A DNA stretch of 64,000 bases from Pollenia angustigena. Its lineage: Eukaryota > Arthropoda > Insecta > Diptera > Polleniidae. Below the pieces are notes generated by a model. That model saw only the letters and a list, made by a program, of their open reading frames with translations. It did no database searches and was not told where the DNA came from. Positions 55,796 to 64,000 of the stretch are shown here, one piece after another (within the stretch, counting starts at the first letter, position 1; each line of letters begins with the position of its first letter). A program made the position numbers and the translations under genes. Location of the stretch: the NCBI GenBank assembly GCA_930367215.1, contig OV884056.1, forward strand, positions 41,106,308 through 41,170,307. The letters run 5' to 3'.

Positions 55796-56673
55796 ATGGG
55801 TAAGTTTTTAGCTATTATCTTTTTGGCAACACTGGTTTAAACAGCTGGTGCACGTTTCGTGTTTTGTTTCACTGTCAAAAATCTTCAGTTTGGTCTATAA
55901 TTTAACCATGAATCGTCTTACAAACGAACAACGGTTGCAAATTATTGAATTTTATTATCAAAGTGCGTGCTCTGTTAAGAAAGTTCATCGCGCGCTTCTT
56001 CCATTTTATGGTCAGTTTAATCGAACCACTGAAGCGACTATTCGGGCTATTGTGACTAAATTTCGCACCAAATTTACATTGTTGGACATTAAACCACCAA
56101 CACGCTTACGTAGAATGCGAAGTGCAGAAAATATCGCAGCTGTATCGGCCAGTGTTATTGATGACCATCAATTATCGATTTGTCGCCGTTCGCAGCAATT
56201 GGGCCTCTGTTACTCAACAACGTGAGATGAAATCCAACTTTTTTTTGCCCAAAATGCAAGAGCTTGACTTGCATGAAATGTGGTTTCAACAAGATGGTGC
56301 CCCATGCCACACAGCACGCTTAACAATGGACTTATTGAGAGGCGAGTTCGGTGAACATTTTATTTCACGTTTGTGACCGGTCAATTGGCCGCCTAGATCG
56401 TGCGATTTAACGCCTTTACACTATTTTTTGTAGGGCTATGATAAAGCTCATGTCTATACACAAATGCCCGCTTCAATTGACGCATTGGAAAACAACATTA
56501 ATATAAGCGGATAGACCATTTGAGGCGCAGTCACGGTCAACATTTGCATGAAATAATCCTCAAACATTAAATTATATGGACCGTACTATCGATTCAAATA
56601 AAGATTTCATGCATTTTTCTGAATTTTATGTGTTTTTTTTTAACTTTCCTATAGCTCTTAAAAAATCACCCAT
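55796..56673 (+). mobile_element. DD41D mariner-type element, second family
   Basis: TA at 55794-55795 and 56674-56675 flank ATGGGTAAGTTTTTAGC at the left and ATGGGTGATTTTTTAAG as reverse complement of the right. The TIR differs from the element at 49926, so this is another DD41D lineage. 878 bp: shorter than a full element because of an internal deletion. Confidence 0.75.
55907..56580 (+). pseudogene. DD41D transposase, internally deleted and mutated
   Basis: The N-terminal domain is intact from MNRLTNEQRLQIIEFYYQ (ATG at 55907) through TEATIRAIVTKFRTKF and SICRRSQQLGLCYST, a typical two-helix-turn-helix paired-like region. The frame then jumps by a deletion that removes the first catalytic D. 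A second frame gives EMWFQQDGAPCHTA (second D), SCDLTPLHYFL and AHVYTQMPASIDALE. The spacing between D and the third catalytic position is again 41, but that residue is H and stops precede and follow it. Inactive. Confidence 0.85.
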
Positions 56674-56782
56674 TATTATATAACGAGCTGCTTGGTGCCG
56701 GCGCTGCTCAGGATTTTCTAAATAAAAATAAAAAATTTAATATTGGAGAATTTTTTCAATAACTTGACCCCAGCGCTATCTA

Positions 56783-57506
56783 CACCGATAGAAAAATGCA
56801 TCTTCATACTGATGATGCCCTAACATCAGAATTGTGACATCAATGTTACTACAAATGGCATCAATGATGCAAAAAGTAACATCAATCCAATGACCAGCTT
56901 CTTCGTACAATTCTGTCATTTTTTACGTGTCATCTATTTTATGACTATAGTGACATCAATTCGGTGCCACATTTTGTATATTATTAACATTATTTTCATG
57001 ATTACAATGTATTATAAAAAGCAAAAATTCCTATATTCTATTTTTTTAAATTTTTCAGTTAAATACATCAAATTTTTAAAGTAGAATGATTACGAAAACC
57101 ATATGAGGCATGGTGCTGGTGTCTTGTTATTGAGAGTTCTGCTGTAAACAAAGGTCGTTTTTCAACAAGCGTGAAACAAACATATGTAACGGGTAAGTAA
57201 ATAATAATATTCTCTCACTTTGACTTAAGTCAATTTCAATGACAAACTGGCATTAAATTGATGCTAATATGTCCTTTCTCTGATGTTACTGCGTCATCGC
57301 ACTGAGGACATGTTCGTTATTTCTGTGATGCCGATGTGTCATCCCATTGATGACATAATTTCATTTTTACCCTGATGACACTTGGGCCGAGTGATGTTAA
57401 GGTTGACATCATGATGATGAAAAGTGTCATGGGGTCAAAAACAAAGACACTTGTCATAGAACTGATGTCACAATACGTCAGCGTTATGACGCCTTTTCTA
57501 TCAGTG
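56783..57506. mobile_element. MITE, CACTGATAGAAAA family, copy 3
   Basis: TA then CACCGATAGAAAAATGCATC at the left; GACGCCTTTTCTATCAGTG then TA at the right. Interior blocks AGTGACATCAATTCGGTGCC and AGTAGAATGATTACGAAAAC match the relatives at 25240-26019 and 43525-44233. Confidence 0.85.
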
Positions 57507-57702
57507 TACAGGGTCAAACTCAGGAAACTTATTTTTGCTTATTAAATAAATTTGGCCAAATCGTACCATAAAATAATTAACTTAAGAGAAACCTGGCTGC
57601 CATCAAAAATAATTTATTGTCCAAGTTTGGGGTCAATAGGTCCAGCGGTTCTTCAGTTTTAGGAACACATACATGGCACAAACGTTTGTATACATATAGA
57701 TT

Positions 57703-57968
57703 ATATTGAGCCTTTGCTGCAATAGAGTCATAACTCAAAAAACCAGATTTTTGAGCTAATAAATTTAATTCTTTAATTCCCAGTGGAACAAAGGGCCGCC
57801 TACTAACTTATAATGTGGAGTTGATCGTCATGTCGTTTCTTCATATTGTGTTAAAATATCATACAAATATTTTATATACTCAACTCTAGAGATTAAAAAG
57901 AATTAAATTTTAAGGTGCTAGAAAATTCAAGTTTGAGTTATGACTCTATTGCAGCAAAGGCTCGATAT
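57703..57968. mobile_element. MITE with 38-bp TIR (CCTTTGCTGCAATAGAGTC)
   Basis: ATATTGAGCCTTTGCTGCAA and TAGAGTCATAACTCAAA at the left; TTTGAGTTATGACTCTA and TTGCAGCAAAGGCTCGATAT at the right. Near-perfect. 266 bp, noncoding. Confidence 0.82.
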
Positions 57969-58238
57969 ATTTATGTACTAAGTGGGCAAAAAGACACCAT
58001 GGGGTTGAAATTTAACTACAATATTGAGCAATTGGCAATTGGTAAATTGACACATATATGTATATGTTTGTGACAAGGGCGAACCCTATCGAAAATGATG
58101 ACAGTCGGTCTATAATTTATTACATACAAGCTTTTTGCAGGAATGGAGTTTTTTGTGATGATAAACATCTTCGTATAATGGTATAAAGATTTACATAATT
58201 TAATCTACACTTATTCAAAAGCAATCTTATTAATCTTA

Positions 58239-58661
58239 CCCAATAAAAAATGGAGCTTCCAACGGAGCAGGTTTGTAAGGGAGAAACAGAAGGGTTTCGC
58301 TTACCATTGCGCTTACGGAAGACATGAATTTTATATGGCGAGTTCCCACTTTGAAGCAATACATTTTTGACACATAAAGCGCATTATTCAGCGCACATAA
58401 ATATTGTTGGATGTAACGATCATCTTTACACACTGAATGTGTTGATACAGTTATTTTTTAGTATTCTCCCTTACAAACCTGCTTCGTAGTAAGGGAATGC
58501 CGTAGCACTTGAAATGTTATTTTTTTTTATAAAAGTTGTTGAGCGTTCTTTCACTTACTTTACTGCATTTCTGTATGTCTTATTGCGTAGCGCATAATTG
58601 TGCGCTTATTTTTTTAAATGTACCTTTAGTGCTTCGCAAAATGGTAAAAATTTTTATTGGG
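58239..58661. mobile_element. MITE, TIR CCCAATAAAAA, second copy, 423 bp
   Basis: CCCAATAAAAAATGGAGC at the left; TTTTTATTGGG at the right; flanked by TTA on both sides. Same length and orientation as 20560-20982. Confidence 0.82.
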
Positions 58662-59753
58662 TTAACAAATTTCTTTGGAATGGGTTCATATTTTGCCAAA
58701 GTTCTCATACAAATACTCATGATCAGGGATGATAAATGAGAAAACTAATATCGTACTAACGAACTTATAAAATTTGGCCCCAATACTACTAAATCATTTT
58801 TTATAAATTTTTTTATTTTATTTTTAAAAACAAAACATGTAATACAACACAAACAAAAAGTACTTAAAATTAATTTGTACATGTAAAGTATAGATAGCAA
58901 AAAATACATGATCAGTAATTATACATAGTAATAGGGTGGGTAAAATTTTTTTGGAGTCAAAAGTACATCGCGATTCTTGTTCTATAAGTTATTCCAAGAA
59001 ACTTTGACAAAGAAACCGTAGGTCAAAAATGAATTTCGAGCCCCGGATTTTCAAAAATAAGAAGAATAATAAGAACAGAGACAAACAAATTGTATTTGGT
59101 CTAGCCAGACCTGCATCATGCGGTTTTTAGGGTTGGGAATTCCATTTATTTTTGATTGCCGCCAGAGAACGTTTTCGTACACTTTTTATGGCTAATAAAT
59201 TAGTGAATGTTTAAACGCTGGTTTAGTTGAAACAATTCTCTGCGTTTAAAGATTGTTTATATGTTTACTGATATATAGATTTGTTCGTTTAAACACATTT
59301 TAAACCAAAAAGAGAGTTTAACTTGCTCTGATTTATTAGCCCTTAGAATTTATCGTCTTTTTTGTGGAAAATGTATGAATATATTTTAAAATGCAATCTC
59401 TAATTTTAAACGAAAATAAAATTTTTAAGCGTTCTAAAAATATGTGCATACGAGAATTTTCGGATTGCATTTCCAAATTTATTGTATTTACAATGTAAAT
59501 TTGTACTGCAGAAACAGGAAAGGAGTAGCAGTCCAAATATAAAATAAAATTTAATTTAGCGCTTGAACAATCTCCTTTAAGCTAGTTCGGAGTAAAATAA
59601 TAATGGAGTGGGCTCCCACTGTTCCAAAATTCTGTTGATTACTTCTTGACGTGACAACCATCTTGTTGACGAATATTTGAAAATATTATGAGTTCGTTCC
59701 AAAATAATCTTGCATTTTCCTCGTCTCTTCTACTAAGTATGTATAACTTTTGC
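58662..59753. other. No supported gene
   Basis: AT-rich, unassigned. Ends in a pyrimidine-rich tract and TTTTGCAG that could be a 3' splice site for the segment at 59754. Confidence 0.35.
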
Positions 59754-59950
59754 AGAAGTGGTTTCCTATATCTTTTAAAAACTTGCCAATATCTTCAGAA
59801 AATGCTCGCTTATATGCTGAAGCTGATACTAAATTTAGAATGTGGAATAAGCAATCGTTCAATGAGCAAGTGCAAAAATCTATTCATAATAGCGGAGTTC
59901 AGTGTTTGCTGCAAATGGTCTTGCAAAAGAGCAAATACAAAATTTCATAG
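59754..59950 (+). CDS. Possible exon or fossil coding fragment, unknown protein
   Basis: After CCTCGTCTCTTCTACTAAG and TTTTGCAG (a plausible branch/acceptor), the frame reads KWFPISFKNLPISSENARL, then YAEADTKFRMWNKQSFNEQV and QKSIHNSG and continues to a stop at 59948-59950. Composition is less biased than the neighbouring frames and looks protein-like. However, the last 60 bp match a MITE end (AATAGCGGAGTTCA, AAAAGAGCAAATAC; see 22867), so the 3' part may be transposon-derived. I do not recognise the family. Confidence 0.35.
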
Positions 59951-60102
59951 CTGTTAAATTAAATCCAACAACAAAAATATGAGTTTCCCTTAGATTTCTT
60001 AAAAAAAGCAACGACATTTTGCATTTTCAAAAGAATATTTGCACCAAACACTTAACCCCGCATATATTCATTGGTCAGTAAATATGAGTTGCCATTTTAA
60101 TC
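59951..60102. other. Spacer, probably continuing MITE sequence
   Basis: AAATCCAACAACAAAAATATG resembles 22936-22955 inside the nested MITE. Otherwise unassigned. Confidence 0.35.
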
Positions 60103-60687
60103 AATTATAAATAAATTTCAGTGTATTTATTAAATATGAAAAACTGGGAATTTAGCACGTCATACGGAGATCGTGTTAATTATAAACTTTGTATTCCCGA
60201 AAATAACTTTGATAATATAATTGCATGTGCCCGTGCATAAAACTGAATTGGCAAATTGGTTTTTTCGTTGTTTTCTTACGAAGACAATAGAATGAAGCGG
60301 TTTGTTTTTTCTTTTAACCCACTTACAACTACAATTCGAGTCGGAAAGAACCCAACCAATTGTAGGGGGATGTAGGAAAAAATAAACTCACTGTTTATTG
60401 TTGGTGTTTTGTTTAAGCTTTGATATTGTTACAAGTAAGACTTAGAGTGTTTATAACTCTTATTCGCTTTAGGGTTTTATTTGTTTAATATTTTTGGCTT
60501 TTCTAAAATCTTTGGAAAAGGTTTCCTGGTGAGCTGGTCTAAGCAACCGGCGAAATGCGCATAGAAGCTAGCTTTCCCTCAACAATAAATTTCACTGTAT
60601 TTATCAAATATGAAAAACTGGGAATTTAGCACGTCATACGGAGATCGTATTAAAAATAAACTTTGTATTCCCGAAAATAACTTTGAT
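60103..60687 (+). mobile_element. Miniature element with 112-bp terminal direct repeats, copy 1
   Basis: Left repeat 60103-60213, right repeat 60576-60687 (from CCCTCAACAATAAATTTC to AATAACTTTGAT). Between them are 362 bp of noncoding sequence (GCATGTGCCCGTGCATAAAA to ATGCGCATAGAAGCTAGC). Direct terminal repeats around a short noncoding interior, plus solo repeats elsewhere, resemble a TRIM-type LTR element, although the repeats lack TG...CA ends. Confidence 0.6.
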
Positions 60688-61230
60688 AAATATGTTGGTT
60701 TGAAAAATTTTAAAATAGTACCAAATGAGTCACGGGGGTACCAGCGTACTTTTTAGTTTTAAATTGTACCAAAAAAAGTACAATTGTACCAACTTTATCA
60801 ACCCTGCTTATGATGAATATAGCTTTTAATGCCATAACTTCCATATAAATGCAGATTTTGTCCTTTGACTTTGTCGGACAATATTTCCTACATAAACCCC
60901 CTTCCTAAAATCCCTTAAAGGCAGAAACATATCATAAAGATACAGTTATCTAAATTTTATTCTGCATAAAGAACTTTAACATGAATCTTATTCTCGAAAC
61001 ATAAATTTGTTCTAGCGGATTTATTCATTATTGCCCATGTGCCACAAATAGGATGGATACAATCTCGATAATTTGTCTCTAAATTCTGTGCTGTAGGGTA
61101 TCATAAAGTCGGGCTTGACTGACTATAATTTCTTACTTGTTTAGTAGACTTAGCAGAAAACAAATAGTTAGCTGAAATGGAAAACTACGTAAATAAAATT
61201 TTAAATATTTTACAGTAGAAACAAAATATG
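60688..61230. other. Spacer with a repeat A fragment
   Basis: GTAGGGTATCATAAAGTCGG and TTTCTTACTTGTTTAG near 61091-61143 are the end of repeat A (minus). The upstream ATATAAATGCAGATTTTGTCC is probably also repeat A, diverged. Confidence 0.45.
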
Positions 61231-61488
61231 TAACATCGTCGGCTTAATATGCAAACCTGTTAACTCCCTTTTAGCACATTTAAAAGGAGATACAATAAAC
61301 TTTTTATATGTCATATTTGGAGCTTGAGAGGAAAACATAAAATATAGTTGGTTTTACACACTTCAAGACTCAAACTGAAGACAATCTGCATGCTGGTTGA
61401 CGAGGCGTATCTTTCTCTACCAAACGACATCAAAATCTCAATTTATTAAAAAGTGGATTAAGCAGGTTTGCATATTAAGCCGATGTTA
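61231..61488. mobile_element. MITE, TIR GGCTTAATATGCAAACCTG
   Basis: TAACATCGTC and GGCTTAATATGCAAACCTG at the left; CAGGTTTGCATATTAAGCC and GATGTTA at the right; the left has a 3-bp insertion (TCG). 258 bp. Confidence 0.75.
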
Positions 61489-61686
61489 TATTGAAAAATA
61501 GTTTAAATTTTGGTAATCGAATGTCGCAGATTTACTGAATAAAGAATGATTTATTCCCTTCTGTTATAAAAAATAATATGGGGTATTCACAAGGTGTGCT
61601 ATCATGTTATATTGTCATAATGTTCTAACATTTTACAATGGTTTAAAAATATTGTTGTTGCTTTGTAAACAAAAAGTGTCTTAAAT

Positions 61687-62255
61687 AAATAAAACTTTAT
61701 TATTAAGATTTTTGTATGACGTGCTAAATTCCCAATTTTTCATATTTGATAAATACACCGAAATTTATTGTTGAGGGAAAGCTAGCTTCTTATGCGCATT
61801 TCATTGGTAGCTTAGGCCAGATCATCAGGAAACCTTTTCCAAAGATTTTGGAAAAGCTAAAAATATTATACAAATAAAACCCTAAAGCGAATAAGAATTT
61901 TAAACACTCAAATTCTTACTTGTAACAATATCAAAACTTAAACAAAACACCAACAATGAGTTTTTCTTTTCTTACATCCCCCTACAATTGGTTGGGTTCT
62001 TTCCGACTCGAATTGTAGTTGTAAGTGGGTAAAAAGAAAAAACAAAATTAAAAAACAAATTGTTCCATTCTATTGTCTTCGCAAGAAAACAACAAAAAAA
62101 ACCAATTTGGCAATTCAGTTTTCTGCACGGGCACATGCAAGTATATTATCAAAGTTATTTACGGGAATGCAAAATTTATTATTAAGATTTTTGTATGACG
62201 TGCTAAATTCCCAATTTTTCATATTTGATAAATACACTGAAATTTATTATTGAAG
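61687..62255 (-). mobile_element. Miniature element with 112-bp terminal repeats, copy 2
   Basis: Reverse complement of 60103-60687. Terminal repeats at 61687-61777 and 62148-62255 share a private variant (ACAAAAATCTTAATAATAAA replaces CGGAGATCG-type sequence), so the two repeats of this copy resemble each other more than those of copy 1. Interior blocks CCTACAATTGGTTGGGTTC and GTGGGTAAAAAG match copy 1. Confidence 0.6.
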
Positions 62256-62559
62256 AAAATAAAACTTTGCTTGCTATGTTTATTCTGCTGTCGTAATTAA
62301 TCCGAAGAGACATGCGCTGAATGGCTGAGCAGAGCCGCATTAGTTTTTGTAGCCGTCGCCGTTGATGGCATAGTTTTATCCGGCTAATATCCGAATTTGA
62401 CCTGCGCGCAGTGTGAGGTTTTAACATTCTAGCTGATCAAAATTGCATATTTCTTTAACAAATAAAGGTACAGTCATTATACATTACCCATGCATATCTC
62501 GTTACCTTAAATGCAAACGCACCAATTAACAAAAAAATTTTATAGGCCGACAATATCTA
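62256..62559. other. Unassigned spacer beside the Transib-like relic
   Basis: The minus-strand frame 62203-62427 (arginine-rich, HTARRSNSDISRIKLCHQ) lies just downstream of the transposase relic and could be its decayed continuation, but I see no motif that supports this. Confidence 0.3.
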
Positions 62560-63250
62560 TCTAGTTGACGATGGTGCAGCATTTTTCCAAATTATTGTTT
62601 TATGGTTGTAACCAATTTTTTCTAAAGACATTTCAAGTGGGACCATAGATATGCTAAACAAACTCTCGTCAGAAATATTTTCTTGAGAAAATGATTGCTT
62701 GTAACGATTATGGTCAGCACCGTCACAACCCCATTTGATCTTAAAAGTCACCTCATTAAAATCATCTTCTATCAAAAGAAATGTATCCTTCAAGGCCAAA
62801 CAAAGTCTTAAGACTGTATGGTCAATAAGTGATTGGAGGCTGACATTCGCGAATGATTCTGTTACAGTTATTCCATTTGGATAACATCCACGCTAGGAAA
62901 TTTTTATAGAATCATAACAGGGAAACATTTCAGAGTTAATAGACGATGTATGTTGTCTCAAGAATTGGTAGCCATGTGTTGATAAACCGATATCTATTAT
63001 CAGCAGAAAGGCTCATGGGCTTATCTGAAACAATTCCACTTTTTTGTAAAAGTGTTCCCGTTTTTGGAGCAGCAGTTGTAAGCTCACGAACAATTGAGGC
63101 CGAAGTTCGTTTGCCATCTAAGTGCATTTTCATTTCGGCTGCCATAAATAACTGATTATTATCAACGGTATTCAAAAGTTCTCTTGCTTTCCTTTTTCTT
63201 GTTACTTCTGAGCCCTCATGGAAGAAATGGTTTTATCACAAATAAATTGT
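62557..63250 (-). pseudogene. Transib/RAG1-like transposase fragment
   Basis: Minus strand, in two or three frames. First piece (about 63250-62936): EGSEVTRKRKARELLNTV, QLFMAAEMKMHLDGKR, SASIVRELTTAAPKTG, resembling the pre-catalytic region of Transib proteins. After frameshifts (62936-62800; SLQSLIDHTVLRLCLAL-like), the second piece (62799-62557) has TFKIKWGCDGADHNRYKQSF, SDESLFSISMVPLEM and IIWKNAAPSSTR followed by RYCRPIKF. The WGCDG block with a conserved D, followed by S-LF-S-MVPLE and W-N-P-SSTRYCRP, is the pattern shared by Transib transposases and RAG1 (the first catalytic aspartate of the DDE triad). The remaining catalytic residues and the C-terminus are absent. Confidence 0.72.
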
Positions 63251-64000
63251 GATAAATCAATCTCTAGAGTCAACCAACCAGTATTTGTTTTCAAAAATCG
63301 AAGTTTTGTTCTTTTCGATATTTGTCATTTTGAGTTTATTTGTGCGCAAATTTTTTGAGAAAAAAGTTTTATTTCTTGCAAATTAAGAGTTTGTTTTGAA
63401 CCAGTACTAATATTTCCTAAAATAAATTCAAATACACGCAGACATTTTTAATTTTTTTTTGCAAGCAGCCAAACATCAAAAATTTGTTGGCGCGAAATAC
63501 AAGAATTCATGATCAGTTTTTGGATCGGGAATAGTGGGGGGGCAAGTTGGGGCAGATTTTTTTGGTTGATTCAGAAAGAAGACAAAATAGGTAATATGAT
63601 GCAAATAATGCGACTACTTGTGCTTGCTTGTATATATATTTTTATGTCCAATGAAAAAAAAAATATTTTTCAAAATAACTTCTAAAAAGAGATATATTTA
63701 AAAACCTTCAAACTTTTATTCTGATCACGTGATTTACAATTGATTAATTCTGTTAATAAAAAATATACAAAACTACAAAATAAAAAAAAAATCATAAAGA
63801 TATTACATTTAATAAAAAAGTTACAACCATTCAAAGTTGGGCTAGGCGCCTTAAATTGCTTATGTCTAGCAATATTCTGCAATTACAGTGAAGTTTAAGG
63901 TGCTGTTACTTCATAACGCTGTTAATTTTTTTTAATTCCAAATGCAATTAAATGTAGTTGGGATTGTTATTAATCAATTCTAGTAAAAATTATTTAAAAA
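63251..64000. other. No supported gene
   Basis: AT-rich. 63251-63420 could contain further N-terminal sequence of the Transib-like relic on the minus strand but is not recognisable. Poly-A at about 63653-63662 and 63782-63791. Confidence 0.35.

Overview
This window is a transposon graveyard from a fly-like (dipteran) nuclear genome. It is strongly AT-rich, has frequent homopolymer and short simple repeats, and contains LINE, piggyBac, hAT, Tc1/mariner (DD41D), MULE-like and Transib/RAG1-like remains. It also carries two abundant dispersed repeats with a dipteran look: one resembles the Drosophila INE-1/DINE-1 class (the GGGTATA end and the TAGCCATGTCCGTCTGTC box), the other begins GTATAGTCGG and ends GTGGTGTGGGTATA. 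A calyptrate fly (blowfly or house-fly relative) is the best guess. I could not support any intact host gene. The window is best read as an intergenic or intronic repeat block.

Layout. 1-2.1 kb holds two LINE fragments. 4.1-8.2 kb is a decayed piggyBac-like element with TTAA duplications, carrying two TA-type MITEs, one of which carries a dispersed repeat. 8.2-10.95 kb is a LINE split by two related MITEs and a short 112-bp-type repeat. 13.3-29.9 kb is a run of MITEs, dispersed repeats, a hAT-like element rich in TATCGATA and several hairpins. 30-35.2 kb is the most interesting part: a LINE relic, a second LINE with target duplications, a foldback hAT-like element, and two insertions of an approximately 574-nt repeat unit carrying hammerhead ribozymes. 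36.6-44.8 kb holds further MITEs, a hAT with an 8-bp duplication and a MULE-like element with a perfect 10-bp duplication inside a LINE relic. 46.5-57.5 kb holds a second TATCGATA element, a pogo-like MITE inside a 1-kb palindrome and two DD41D mariners. 60-63.3 kb holds two inverted copies of a miniature element with 112-bp terminal direct repeats, and a RAG1/Transib-like transposase relic.

The main discovery is the retrozyme-like element at 30326-31126 and 33809-34528. Its repeat unit contains a textbook type I hammerhead core (CUGAGGA, 5-bp stem II, GAAA, very short stem III, cleavage triplet GUC, stem I). It is present as more-than-unit-length copies that start at different phases of the unit, and each copy is flanked by its own target duplication (10 and 14 bp). 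That is the expected footprint of retroposition from a circular or concatemeric self-cleaving RNA. A tRNA-like B box (GGTTCGAGCCC) follows the ribozyme directly. Activity, expression and novelty are inferences that need testing.
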